A stretch of 64,000 bases of DNA from an uncultured Clostridia bacterium (GCA_937894675.1 CALCQO010000040.1:1-64000), one strand, 5' to 3'. Counted from the first letter of the stretch, positions 42,476-50,746 are shown. Notes: a model not told the origin generated them from the sequence alone. A program made the numbers and translations.

Positions 42476-43852
42476 ATGTCCAGCATACAGCAAAAAGTAC
42501 AATCGGCCCGCGCCTTTTACCAATCGGGCAAAACCCGGGACATCCCCTTCCGTCTGGAAGCCCTCCGCCGTTTGCAGGCCGCCATCGGGCAGCACGAAAC
42601 AGCGCTGGAGGAGGCCCTGAAAACCGACCTGAACAAGTCGCCCTACGAAGCCCACATGACGGAAATCAGCCTGGTGAAGAGCGAGCTGCACCACGCCCTG
42701 GGGCATCTGAAGCGCTGGGCCAAGCCCCGCTGGGTGCGCCCGGGCCTGGGCCAGATGCCTTCCAGCGCCCGCGTCCTGCCCGCCCCCTACGGCACGGTGC
42801 TGATCATGAGCCCTTGGAACTATCCCTTCATGCTCACCCTGTCGCCCCTGATTGGCGCCATCGCCGCGGGCAACACCGTGGTGGTGAAGCCCTCGGACTA
42901 CGCTCCCCAAACCTCCCATGTAATGGCGGCCATCCTTGCCGAGGCTTTTGAGGCGGGGCATGTGCAGGTGGTGGAGGGCGGCCGCCAGGAGAACAGCGCC
43001 CTGTTGGAAGAACAGTACGATTACATCTTTTTCACCGGTTCCCCCGGGGTGGGGCATTTGGTGATGGAAAAGGCCGCCCGGCACCTGACGCCCCTCACCC
43101 TGGAATTGGGCGGCAAAAGCCCGGTGATTGTGGAAGACAGCGCCGATATCGCCCAGGCCGCCCGGCGCGTCCTCTTTGGCAAGCTGGTGAACACCGGGCA
43201 GACCTGCATCGCCCCCGACTATGTGCTGGTGCCAGCCAGCAAAAAGCAGGCGCTGCTCAGCGCTCTGAAGGAGCAGGCCGCTTTGATGGTGCCTTCCGCC
43301 GAGTACCGGCGGCAGAACATGGGCAGGATTGTCAACCGCAAGCACTTCGACCGTCTGATGGGCTTGATGCAGGGCCAGACCCTCGCCCTGGGCGGGGAGG
43401 GCGACCCGGACACCCTGCATATCGCCCTGACCCTGCTGGACGACCCCGCCCCCGACAGCCCCGTGATGCAGGAGGAAATCTTCGGGCCCCTGCTGCCCGT
43501 GCTCTCCTATGAAAAGCTGGAGGACGCCCTCCAGTTTGTGGAAAGCCGCCCCCACCCCCTGGCCCTCTACCTGTTCACCCAGGACAAGGGCGTCGCCCAT
43601 CGGGTGATGAACCGCCTGCTCTTTGGCGGCGGGTGCGTCAACGACACCCTGATGCACATCGCCAACCACCGCATGCCCTTTGGCGGCGTGGGCAACAGCG
43701 GCATGGGCCGCTACCACGGCAAGTATTCCTTTGATACCTTCAGCAATTTCAAGGCTGTGCTGTATAAATCCAGGTTCTTCGACCTGCGGGTGCGCTACCA
43801 CCCCTATAAAAAGCCGCAGGGCAAGCTGCCCGACGCGCTGTTCAAACTGTAA
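42476..43852 (+). CDS. aldehyde dehydrogenase (class 3-like)
   Basis: A 458-aa NAD(P)-dependent aldehyde dehydrogenase oxidising aldehydes to acids. SPWNYPFMLTLSPLIGAIAA (about 117-136) is the Rossmann/substrate start, LELGGKSPVIV near 210 holds the catalytic Glu, and GQTCIAPDYVL holds the catalytic Cys near residue 243. The C-terminal PFGGVGNSGMGRYHGK is typical of the ALDH3 branch. The start follows AAAGGAGGTACCCACC. A serine-hydrolase gene begins nine bases after its stop. Confidence 0.93.
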   Translation: MSSIQQKVQSARAFYQSGKTRDIPFRLEALRRLQAAIGQHETALEEALKTDLNKSPYEAHMTEISLVKSELHHALGHLKRWAKPRWVRPGLGQMPSSARVLPAPYGTVLIMSPWNYPFMLTLSPLIGAIAAGNTVVVKPSDYAPQTSHVMAAILAEAFEAGHVQVVEGGRQENSALLEEQYDYIFFTGSPGVGHLVMEKAARHLTPLTLELGGKSPVIVEDSADIAQAARRVLFGKLVNTGQTCIAPDYVLVPASKKQALLSALKEQAALMVPSAEYRRQNMGRIVNRKHFDRLMGLMQGQTLALGGEGDPDTLHIALTLLDDPAPDSPVMQEEIFGPLLPVLSYEKLEDALQFVESRPHPLALYLFTQDKGVAHRVMNRLLFGGGCVNDTLMHIANHRMPFGGVGNSGMGRYHGKYSFDTFSNFKAVLYKSRFFDLRVRYHPYKKPQGKLPDALFKL

Positions 43853-43861
43853 GGAGGGCTT

Positions 43862-45253
43862 ATGAACTTTGCCGATACTTCCATTACGGGCCTCAACGCC
43901 CGCAATGTGCTGGATTTTTTCCACCTGGCCAGGGAGAAGGACTTGTACCCCCACTCCCTGGTGGTGCTCAAAGAAGGGAAGACGGTGCTGGATGTCAGCT
44001 GGGCGCCCTATGACAGCGGCCTGCCCCACATGCTCTTTTCCCTGAGCAAGAGTTTCCTCAGCTGCGCCGCGGGCTTTGCCGTGGCCGAGGGCCTGCTCGC
44101 CTGGGACAGCAGGGTAACCGATGTTCTGGCAAATGATGTGCCCGAGAACGCCGACAGCCGCCTGAAGGAAATCACCCTGCACCATCTGCTCAGCATGTCC
44201 TCGGGCCTGGACCCCCAGAGCGATACCGCCACCCGGGCCAAGGGCAGGGATTGGGCGCGGGAAATCCTGTCCTTCCAGGTGCTGCACACCCCAGGGGAGG
44301 TGTTCCACTACAACTCCATGGGGTCCTACCTGGTCAGCTGCATGGTGCAGAAGGCTGCGGGGCAAACCATCCGGGATTACCTAATGCCCCGGCTCTTTAC
44401 CCCCCTTGCTATCGACAAGCCCGTCTGGGATATGAGCCCCGACGGCGTGTGCTTTGGCGGCTTCGGCTTAAACCTGAGCGCCCGGGACACGGCGAAGTTC
44501 GGCCAGCTGCTTCTGCAAAAAGGCATGTGGGAAGACAAGCAGCTGCTGCCCCGGGACTGGGTGGACAGGGCAACCCGCAGGCAGACGGATACCTCGAAGG
44601 TGGAGGAGCACCCTGACTGGGCGGCGGGCTACGGCTACCAGTTCTGGATGACAAGGGAAAACCGCTACCGGGGGGACGGCATGTTCGGCCAGGTGATGAT
44701 GGTGGAAGAAAAGCGCCAGTTGGTGGTGGTGATGACCGCCGGCACCCGCTGGATGGGGCACCAGATGAACGCCATCCACGACACCCTGCTGTCGGACAAT
44801 ACCCAGCAGACCCACGGCGATCAGATGGAGCTGAAGGCGGGCATCGCCTCCCTGGGCTACCCCTGCTGCCAGGATGACGGCCGGGGGGAGGATTTTTCCG
44901 GCGTGTATGTTTCCGGCGGCAAGCGGGTGCTGCGCGTCGACCTGCGCTCGGACGGGATGTACAGTGTGCAGCTGCACCGGGGCAGGGACGCCGAGCCCCT
45001 CAATGTGCTGCTGGACAGGGGCAAGCCCCACCTGGGGGAAATGGCCTCGCCCCGCCCCGGCGCCCAGGCCCAGCCTTACCTGGGCAGCTACGGCCACGAC
45101 CAGGGCTGCCTGAAAGCCCAGGTGCTGCTGCCCCAGGGCCCCTACGCCTGGATGGCAACCCTGGAAAAAACCCCCGACGGCCTGAAGGTAACCACCAGGG
45201 GCGTGGGCAGCGACGAGGGGGAGAGGGTGTATGAAAAGCGTGGGAATGTATGA
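43862..45253 (+). CDS. serine hydrolase of the class C beta-lactamase fold
   Basis: A 463-aa penicillin-binding-protein-like hydrolase. The Ser-x-x-Lys motif is FSLSKSFLS near residue 61, the Tyr-x-Asn motif is HYNSMGSY near 150 and the lactamase domain runs to about 330. The remaining C-terminal part (about 340-463) is a beta-rich extension (DFSGVYVSGGKRVLRVDLRS). No signal peptide, so it is cytoplasmic, and probably an esterase or amidase rather than a resistance enzyme. Cotranscribed with the aldehyde dehydrogenase. RBS AAGGAGGGCTT. Confidence 0.88.
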   Translation: MNFADTSITGLNARNVLDFFHLAREKDLYPHSLVVLKEGKTVLDVSWAPYDSGLPHMLFSLSKSFLSCAAGFAVAEGLLAWDSRVTDVLANDVPENADSRLKEITLHHLLSMSSGLDPQSDTATRAKGRDWAREILSFQVLHTPGEVFHYNSMGSYLVSCMVQKAAGQTIRDYLMPRLFTPLAIDKPVWDMSPDGVCFGGFGLNLSARDTAKFGQLLLQKGMWEDKQLLPRDWVDRATRRQTDTSKVEEHPDWAAGYGYQFWMTRENRYRGDGMFGQVMMVEEKRQLVVVMTAGTRWMGHQMNAIHDTLLSDNTQQTHGDQMELKAGIASLGYPCCQDDGRGEDFSGVYVSGGKRVLRVDLRSDGMYSVQLHRGRDAEPLNVLLDRGKPHLGEMASPRPGAQAQPYLGSYGHDQGCLKAQVLLPQGPYAWMATLEKTPDGLKVTTRGVGSDEGERVYEKRGNV

Positions 45254-45350
45254 TAAATACACTGAAAAAGGCAGCTGTTTTTGCACATAATGGCATAAAT
45301 AGTTATTTGCTGCTCTATTGATAATTGTTGAATAAGAATCAGGTCATAAC

Positions 45351-45380
45351 GAATGAGCGCTCATGAAGGAGCGCCCATTC
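45351..45380 (-). terminator. hairpin at the end of the HipA-like operon
   Basis: 12-bp imperfect stem GAATGAGCGCTC / GAGCGCCCATTC with 6-base loop, 20 bases beyond the partner gene stop. No strong T run on the minus strand. Confidence 0.6.
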
Positions 45381-45399
45381 TCATAATCAAATTTATACC

Positions 45400-46200
45400 C
45401 TATTGAGAATTTTCCTGGTTCAGCCATTTCCTGTACCGACGGTAGAATGTGGATTGGCTGACGCCCAGGTTTTTCATGGCATTTGGAAGACTGATGCGGC
45501 CTTTCTGATAATCGCTCAATACTTCATGCAGTTTGGTATCATCAATGGGGAGCGGCTTTCTGCCAGAATAGCGCCCCTGAAGCGCTGCCTGCTGAATGCC
45601 GGTGCTTTGCCTCTTCTTCAGGTAGGCTTTTTCCTGAGCATACAGTTCCATCAATAGGGGATAATACAGCCCCCTTGTTGCGTCATCTATGTGGAAAGCC
45701 TGGGTTACAATGTCGTGCCCAAAACACAGGCTTTCCAGCAGGCGCCGGAGAATTTGTACGGAACGCTTGCCAAGGGTGCGGACACTGTCCATGCGGATTG
45801 TTTGCTTGTCATCGCTACTATTGTACGCTTTCACATACAGCAAATCACCGCTGTATACTGTGTCCGTTTTTATCAGCCATTCCAGCTGGTTCAAATACGC
45901 CATCTGATGCGGTTCCAGCAATTGCCAGAGGTCCTGCCGGTTTTCACCGGGGGCGCGTTCACTAATGAATACAGGGATGATATTCTTTCGAATGTAGTTT
46001 TCCTTGCGGGCGGACAAATCCAGACCCGGTATACCCTGAAACAAATTCGCCGGCAGCATGTCTATCACAGTATAGTTCGGCGTAAACACATAAGCAAAGG
46101 AGCCGTCTTCCCAAATAGTATAAGTGATGGCTGCGATTCGGTAGACAAATTGGTATTCGTCCTGTAAACAGATGATGCCCCGGGTGATATGTTCTTTCAT
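45400..46200 (-). CDS. HipS-like domain protein with C-terminal HTH, partner of HipA-like kinase
   Basis: A 266-aa protein. The N-terminal half (about 25-100) resembles the HipA N-subdomain 1/HipS module (FAYVFTPNYTVIDMLP, FQGIPGLDLSARKENYIRKN, PVFISERAPGENR). A helical middle follows. The C-terminal part (about 205-262: GRYSGRKPLPIDD, then RISLPNAMKNLGVSQSTFYR) is a resolvase-type helix-turn-helix. It starts inside the stop codon of the kinase gene (ATGA), so translation is coupled. A role as neutralising and DNA-binding partner is inferred. AT-rich relative to neighbours. Confidence 0.65.
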   Translation of the reverse strand: MKEHITRGIICLQDEYQFVYRIAAITYTIWEDGSFAYVFTPNYTVIDMLPANLFQGIPGLDLSARKENYIRKNIIPVFISERAPGENRQDLWQLLEPHQMAYLNQLEWLIKTDTVYSGDLLYVKAYNSSDDKQTIRMDSVRTLGKRSVQILRRLLESLCFGHDIVTQAFHIDDATRGLYYPLLMELYAQEKAYLKKRQSTGIQQAALQGRYSGRKPLPIDDTKLHEVLSDYQKGRISLPNAMKNLGVSQSTFYRRYRKWLNQENSQ

Positions 46201-47054
46201 GATTCGATTTTCCTCAGCAATTGGTAAGAGGCCAGCAGGATTCTGTCATAACGTGCGCGAAGCATATGCAGAAGAAAAGCCTTGCGTACATCGCTGGTGA
46301 AGGGCGCTTGCTCGATGAGGCGGGCCATTCCTTCCAAGTCCATCCTGTCCATGACCTGCTCCAGCGCTTCATTGCATTGTGAGAAAGCCAGGCTGTTGAT
46401 GACCTCGTAGTAAGAGCTTTTTTTCCCCCGCAGTTTGATTTGAGAAGTGGGGAAGGTGAACACCCGCTTGCGGGTTTCCTCCTCGCTGCGCATGATATGG
46501 AGCATTTCATCCTCATTCACCATTTGTGGAAACAGGCAGGAACCATTATCAAACACAGGCGCTAGTTGATAGCGGTTGTCTTTTTTTAGGAAACCCCAGT
46601 TGCTGCCGTGCCGGTCGAAATTGCCAAGCAGGGCATCCATGATGTAAACCTGCCAGAATGCGGAGATGGTTTCCTGCACATGGGTTAATTTTGTGTTGTC
46701 CCGCAGCATTTGCATCACATCAGTGTATTCGTACTGGTATCTTTCCTTGTCCTGATCCAGGGTGCTTTCGCCCACATCATTGAAGGGCACAAACTGCTCG
46801 CCATTGGATAGAAAGCTTTTGCAGGCGACAACCTCCTCCTGATGGTAGGTGCCAAGATAGGTTTCCTGGGCGTCAATACCCAGCAGTGCGAAGGCGTGAG
46901 ACCCCAAGTACTCGCTTACATGGTTCATGCGCACGCCAAAGGGGGTTACTGTCTGAAACTTCAGCATGTACTCGTTGCCGCTGATGAGGATGCCTATCTT
47001 TTTTTCAGAGCCGCCGTAGAAGCGGTTGCTCAATGGGTAGTTCGAAAAATCCAT
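46197..47054 (-). CDS. HipA-like serine/threonine kinase (CtkA-like)
   Basis: A 285-aa compact HipA-fold kinase lacking the usual HipA N-subdomain, like CtkA or HipT. Candidate ATP-binding Lys32 in EYMLKFQ; EYLGSHAFALLGI near 48; catalytic loop GNFDRHGSNWG with Asp147 and Asn152; metal-binding Asp169 in PVFDNGSCL. All key residues are present, so it should be active. It is first in a two-gene operon with the HipS/HTH-like gene. The order (kinase first) and AT-rich composition suggest a transferred toxin-antitoxin-like or defence unit. RBS GGAGGG with short spacing. Confidence 0.83.
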   Translation of the reverse strand: MDFSNYPLSNRFYGGSEKKIGILISGNEYMLKFQTVTPFGVRMNHVSEYLGSHAFALLGIDAQETYLGTYHQEEVVACKSFLSNGEQFVPFNDVGESTLDQDKERYQYEYTDVMQMLRDNTKLTHVQETISAFWQVYIMDALLGNFDRHGSNWGFLKKDNRYQLAPVFDNGSCLFPQMVNEDEMLHIMRSEEETRKRVFTFPTSQIKLRGKKSSYYEVINSLAFSQCNEALEQVMDRMDLEGMARLIEQAPFTSDVRKAFLLHMLRARYDRILLASYQLLRKIES

Positions 47055-47070
47055 AATCCCTCCTGCGTAC

Positions 47071-47099
47071 AGAATAAATCAGGAAATCATTAGTGTCAA
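47071..47099 (-). promoter_or_regulatory. promoter of the HipA-like operon
   Basis: On the minus strand TTGACA (47099-47094), 17-base spacer, TATTCT (47076-47071). The transcript starts within about 15 bases of the start codon. Confidence 0.8.
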
Positions 47100-47161
47100 T
47101 AGAGTTATAAAATAATTATGAAAATCATGTCAGAGTAACCAGTTTATTCTGTCTTGCGCTG

Positions 47162-47190
47162 TTTACAGCCGGGACGCCCTCCCCTATAAT
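47162..47190 (+). promoter_or_regulatory. promoter of the DUF6054 gene
   Basis: TTTACA (47162-47167), 17-base spacer, TATAAT (47185-47190), 34 bases before the start codon. Confidence 0.82.
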
Positions 47191-47223
47191 GATGCGGAAT
47201 ACACATAGAAGGAAGGATGTACC

Positions 47224-47562
47224 ATGGCGAAATATATGCAGCAGCTGGAAGGGAATTTTGATCTCCTGCTTAAGGTGCTGGAGGACGCTGCCCTATCCAG
47301 CGCCTCCGCCTCCTTTGAGGAGGGTAGCGACTGGCAGGAGGGGGACACCCGGGTGGCGGTGCGGGTGTACGAGCGCTACTCCATGATTGGATCCAACCGC
47401 GTCAGCCTGAGCATTACCCTGATTGGCAAAGGCCGCGGCCTGTACGTGACCGCCATTACCTCCGGCGGCAGCCAGGCGGTGTTTTTCAAAGTGAACCGAT
47501 TTGGTGAGGAGGCGTACCTGGATATTATTGAGAGCGCTGTAGAAGCAGCCCGCCGGCCATAA
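47224..47562 (+). CDS. DUF6054 family protein
   Basis: A 112-aa small cytoplasmic alpha/beta protein that resembles DUF6054 proteins of Bacillota. Pattern: N-terminal helix (KYMQQLEGNFDLLLKVLEDA), strands around RVAVRVYERYSMIG and RVSLSITLIGKG, and a C-terminal helix (EEAYLDIIESAVEAARR). Function unknown. It has its own strong promoter; ATG follows AGAAGGAAGGATGTACC. Confidence 0.75.
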   Translation: MAKYMQQLEGNFDLLLKVLEDAALSSASASFEEGSDWQEGDTRVAVRVYERYSMIGSNRVSLSITLIGKGRGLYVTAITSGGSQAVFFKVNRFGEEAYLDIIESAVEAARRP

Positions 47563-47628
47563 GCGGACTATAAGGTGCGGGGTCAAGACCAGTTCAATTT
47601 TTTTAGCAGAAGGCACGGAGGATGGCGT

Positions 47629-48189
47629 ATGCTGCGGCACAAAGGCACCCTTCCCCTTGAAACAGACAGGCTGTTTTTGCGCCCCATGGCGATGGCGGAC
47701 GCTCAGGAAGCCTATGCCAACTGGTGCGCAGATACGGAAGTTACCAGGTTTTTGCGCTGGCCTGCCCATGGGAGTTTGGCGGATACCCAGGCTGTGCTGA
47801 AAAGGTGGGTGGACAGCTACCAGGACCCCGCCTTTTACCAGTGGGGTATTGAAGTCCGCGAGACGGGGCAGCTGATTGGCACCATCTCCGTGGTGGACAG
47901 GGATGAAACAACCGGCACCCTCCAAATCGGCTACTGCATCGGCACCCCCTGGTGGCATCAGGGCTACACCAGCGAGGCTTTTCAGCGGGTGATTCGGTTT
48001 TTGTTTGACCAGGTGGGCGCCCTGCGCATTGAATGCCAGCACGACCCCAACAACCCCCATTCCGGCCGGGTTATGGCAAAATGCGGCCTCCAGTATGAAG
48101 GCACTTTGCGCCAGCGGGACTGGAGCAACCAGGGCATTGTGGACGCCTGCCTATACAGCCTGCTTAGGGAAGAGTACCTGCAGGGCTGA
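47629..48189 (+). CDS. RimJ/RimL-type GNAT N-acetyltransferase
   Basis: A 186-aa GNAT of the RimJ/RimL branch (protein N-terminal or small-molecule acetylation). It starts with LETDRLFLRPMAMADAQEAY, then LQIGYCIGTPWWHQGYTSEA (acetyl-CoA region) and ECQHDPNNPHSGRVMAKCGL. ATG 47629 is preferred because CGGAGGATGGCGT precedes it. It likely reads through from the DUF6054 transcript. Confidence 0.9.
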   Translation: MLRHKGTLPLETDRLFLRPMAMADAQEAYANWCADTEVTRFLRWPAHGSLADTQAVLKRWVDSYQDPAFYQWGIEVRETGQLIGTISVVDRDETTGTLQIGYCIGTPWWHQGYTSEAFQRVIRFLFDQVGALRIECQHDPNNPHSGRVMAKCGLQYEGTLRQRDWSNQGIVDACLYSLLREEYLQG

Positions 48190-48230
48190 GAGAAAGCCCG
48201 CAATCATGGCGTTTTGGGAGGATAGCGGCA

Positions 48231-48809
48231 ATGGGGAAAGAATACCTGATACCTGCCTGTTCAGGGAAGAAAATTGAAGTACAGCAGGGGCAAACCATCA
48301 CGGTAATCGATGTGGAAGGCGGGCAGGTGGCGGACTTTTTTGCTTTGGCGAAAGAGAAGGAAGGGGAGTTTCTCTCCACGGGCGTTACCATTGACTGCAA
48401 CGAATCCCTTCGTTTGCGCGTGGGCGGCCGTATCTATTCCAACCTGTACCATCCCATGCTGGAAGTGGTGGCGGATGATGTAGGGGAACACGACCTCCTT
48501 CATCCCTGCTGCCGCAAAGAAATGTATGATTTCTTTTATCAAAACGGGGAGGGGCATCCCAACTGCCTGGACAACATCAATGGCGCCCTTGGGGAAAAGC
48601 GGCCCATCATCACGCCAATCAACCTGTTTATGCATACAAAAATCCATACGGACGGCAGCATTTCGGTGGAAGCCCCGCTTTTCAAAGCCGGGGATAGGAT
48701 TGTGCTGCGGGCGCTGATGGATCTGACCCTGGGGGTGGCGGCGTGCAGCGTATCGGAAGGTAAGTGCAACAGCGGGACATGCTCGCCGGTTTTGGTTGTG
48801 ATTGATTGA
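48231..48809 (+). CDS. DUF1989 (urea carboxylase-associated) protein
   Basis: A 192-aa protein of the DUF1989 family, known from urea carboxylase-associated and related amidohydrolase-like clusters; a metal-binding cupin-type role is suspected. It contains GQTITVIDVEGGQVADFFAL, then GHPNCLDNIN with conserved Cys/Asn, INLFMHTKI with His, and a Cys-rich end (SEGKCNSGTCSPVLVV). No urea carboxylase genes are adjacent, so the partner pathway is unknown. Confidence 0.86.
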   Translation: MGKEYLIPACSGKKIEVQQGQTITVIDVEGGQVADFFALAKEKEGEFLSTGVTIDCNESLRLRVGGRIYSNLYHPMLEVVADDVGEHDLLHPCCRKEMYDFFYQNGEGHPNCLDNINGALGEKRPIITPINLFMHTKIHTDGSISVEAPLFKAGDRIVLRALMDLTLGVAACSVSEGKCNSGTCSPVLVVID

Positions 48810-48856
48810 TGTTTTACGCAAGCGGTGCCGATCATCTGTTTTAGGCGGTGAGAACC

Positions 48857-49204
48857 ATGTGTGGGAATTGCGGTATCATCGCCGCGCTGTTTAACGCGGC
48901 GGGGCAGGAACCTCATTCCAACTTTATGCCCGTTGTCCGGTTTTTGGAGGCTATGGAAAGTCAGGGGCGGGTGGAGCTCTACGCGGGGGACTGTCCGCTG
49001 CCGGAAATCCTGGATGTGCTGGACGCGGAGATGCATTTTACCCTTTGCCAGTATCTGCGGTGCACCCAGTGCGGTCAGTTTTTCTTCCTGGGCGCGTGCG
49101 TGCGGGGAACGCCCAAGTTCAAAATAATCGAGCGCATAGAGCGGGAAAACCTGGACAACCTGCTGTGGGGACGGGTTGGGGCGAAATATCATAACAATCG
49201 ATAA
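48857..49204 (+). CDS. small Cys-pair protein, unknown function
   Basis: A 115-aa protein with CxxC pairs at both ends: MCGNCG at the start and LRCTQCGQFFFLGACVRG near residue 70, suggesting a zinc ribbon or knuckle. No family recognised. The ATG at 48857 follows GGCGGTGAGAACC. It ends immediately before a terminator-like hairpin and the repeat element. Confidence 0.65.
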   Translation: MCGNCGIIAALFNAAGQEPHSNFMPVVRFLEAMESQGRVELYAGDCPLPEILDVLDAEMHFTLCQYLRCTQCGQFFFLGACVRGTPKFKIIERIERENLDNLLWGRVGAKYHNNR

Positions 49205-49213
49205 GCAAAAAAA

Positions 49214-49427
49214 CCTGCCGGAATGTCCGGCAGGCCAGCGTGTCGAAAAAGCCGGCAACCGCATGTTTCGATACCGAAACATGCTTGCGTTGTCACATCA
49301 TCTGCCAGAATCGGTCACTTACGAATCATGTAAGCTTCCTCTTCTGGCAGATTCGTTCCTAGCCATGCAGACTTTTTGGACACGCTGCACTTCTTTGACA
49401 ATCTGACCTGCCGGAGAGTCCGGCAGG
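49214..49427. mobile_element. terminator-nested repeat element, copy B
   Basis: Two hairpins sharing the stem CCTGCCGGA/TCCGGCAGG (49214-49234 and 49407-49427) bracket a 152-bp element. Its ends are 16-bp terminal inverted repeats, CAGCGTGTCGAAAAAG (49236-49251) and CTTTTTGGACACGCTG (49372-49387), with one mismatch. Inside are nested hairpins: GCATGTTTCG/CGAAACATGC, ATCTGCCAGAA/TTCTGGCAGAT and CTTAC/GTAAG. It matches, inverted, the element at 29663-29810. No protein is encoded. MITE-like; a structured RNA is the alternative. Confidence 0.75.
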
Positions 49428-49449
49428 CGGAGGGGCTTTCTTCGTTTTG

Positions 49450-49821
49450 TTAAAAAATTCTTCCTGTGGCCAGGTTTTTCAGCGTGTAGTTCTTATAGGC
49501 GTTGCCTGTGGTGTGGTAGTCGTAAATCATGCGGATCCCCATGCCGATTCGAGCGCCGATGCGCCAAGCAATACCGACTCCTTTCCAGGATAAGCCGCCG
49601 GCTACATTCTCCAACTGTTCCTCGCTGAGTTCCTCGCTTTCGCTGCCTTGAAGGGCTTGCATCAGCAGGGTATCCACTTCCTCGTCCGTTACATCAACCT
49701 GATAGTCTGCCAGCAGCGCGCGGAATTCCTCCACAGAATCCATGTCTTTCAGCTTGCCTTCAATCTCAGGGTGATCCTCAAATACCTTGCGCAGTTTTTC
49801 GCCGATTGCATTCGTTGTCAT
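49450..49821 (-). CDS. Nif11-like leader RiPP/bacteriocin precursor
   Basis: A 123-aa precursor-like peptide. The first roughly 75 residues form a Nif11-type leader (helical, acidic: KDMDSVEEFRALLADYQVDV) ending in the double-glycine motif ELSEEQLENVAGG. The following 46-residue core is rich in Gly, Arg and aromatic residues (WKGVGIAWRIGARIGMGIRM) with no Cys, so a lanthipeptide is unlikely. No modifying enzyme, peptidase or exporter is adjacent, so it is an orphan precursor whose machinery must be elsewhere. RBS GCAAAGGAGAAATT. Confidence 0.78.
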   Translation of the reverse strand: MTTNAIGEKLRKVFEDHPEIEGKLKDMDSVEEFRALLADYQVDVTDEEVDTLLMQALQGSESEELSEEQLENVAGGLSWKGVGIAWRIGARIGMGIRMIYDYHTTGNAYKNYTLKNLATGRIF

Positions 49822-49933
49822 AAAAATTTCTCCTTTGCTTTTCGCTTTGTTTTTCTTTGAACCCTTTATACTTTCTTATACACAGGAGAAGTTTGGTTTG
49901 TTACAGGAGGTAATGGTTTGGAGAAATTTGTCT

Positions 49934-50013
49934 ATGTACATGGAAACAGACAGGCTCTGCCTTGGGGAACTGACGCGGAACGATGTTCCCGCCCTTCCTT
50001 TGTTGAACAGGGG
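49934..50013 (+). pseudogene. GNAT N-terminal fragment
   Basis: A short in-frame stretch METDRLCLGELTRNDVPALP matches the start of RimJ/RimL-type GNATs (compare LETDRLFLRP in the gene at 47629), but the rest of the domain is missing. It appears to be the remnant of a deleted acetyltransferase gene. Confidence 0.5.
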
Positions 50014-50069
50014 AAGGGCTTTCATTTGTAAACATTCCGGCGGCGGGAGGGAAAACCCCCGCGCTTTCC

Positions 50070-50098
50070 TTGCCAGGGGCTTTCCCATCCCCTATAAT
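50070..50098 (+). promoter_or_regulatory. promoter of nadD
   Basis: TTGCCA (50070-50075), 17-base spacer, TATAAT (50093-50098), 30 bases before the start codon. Confidence 0.75.
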
Positions 50099-50127
50099 CG
50101 TTCTATTAAGTGAAAAGGGGAACCTGC

Positions 50128-50730
50128 ATGCAGATTGGGATACTGGGCGGCACCTTCGACCCCATCCACCGGGGACATACCGCCATGGCGCGGGCGGCGG
50201 CGGAGGAGCTGAAGCTGGAGAAAATCATCCTGCTGCCCGACGGCGACCCGCCCCACAAAACCCCCCGCACCCCGGGAAATCAGCGGCTGGCCATGGCACG
50301 CCTGGCGGCTCTGGAGGACGCCCGGTTCGAGGCCTCGGACATGGAGTTGCGAAGGGCGGGCAAAACCTATACGGTGGATACCCTGCTTGCGTACAAGGAA
50401 CAGTGCCCTGAGTGCAAGCTGATCTACATCGTAGGCTCGGACACATTGAAAATGTTTCCCACCTGGCGCACAGCCCATCAGGTGGCGCGGCTGTGCCGCA
50501 TGGCGGTGGTGCTGCGCCCCGGCGAAGACCGGGAGGACATCCTGCGCCTGATGGACGATTACCGCCAGCGCTTTCAGCTGGAAACGGTGCTGCTGCGTAC
50601 CCTGGGGCCCGACATTTCTTCCACCCGCGTCCGCCGCCTGGCGGCCCAAGGGGAGGACATCGGCGCCCTGGTGCCCCCGGGGGTGGCGGAGTATATCCGA
50701 TTGCACAACTTGTACCAACACGATGAATAA
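50128..50730 (+). CDS. nadD: nicotinate-nucleotide adenylyltransferase
   Basis: A 200-aa NadD that adenylates nicotinate mononucleotide in NAD synthesis. The nucleotidyltransferase motif GGTFDPIHRGH is at residues 7-17 and ISSTRVRRL near 163. ATG 50128 follows AAAAGGGGAACCTGC and gives the canonical start MQIGILGGTFDP. The usual Clostridia partners (obg, yqeK, rsfS) are not here; instead a CapA-family gene follows with a short gap. Confidence 0.95.
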   Translation: MQIGILGGTFDPIHRGHTAMARAAAEELKLEKIILLPDGDPPHKTPRTPGNQRLAMARLAALEDARFEASDMELRRAGKTYTVDTLLAYKEQCPECKLIYIVGSDTLKMFPTWRTAHQVARLCRMAVVLRPGEDREDILRLMDDYRQRFQLETVLLRTLGPDISSTRVRRLAAQGEDIGALVPPGVAEYIRLHNLYQHDE

Positions 50731-50746
50731 CCCATTGGGAGGTGTC

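Noticed and set aside
42332..44365. 677-codon open frame on the minus strand
   Set aside because: It is the antisense shadow of the aldehyde dehydrogenase and serine hydrolase genes, which have clear family motifs and ribosome sites; the minus-strand translation is low-complexity Gly/His/Gln-rich.
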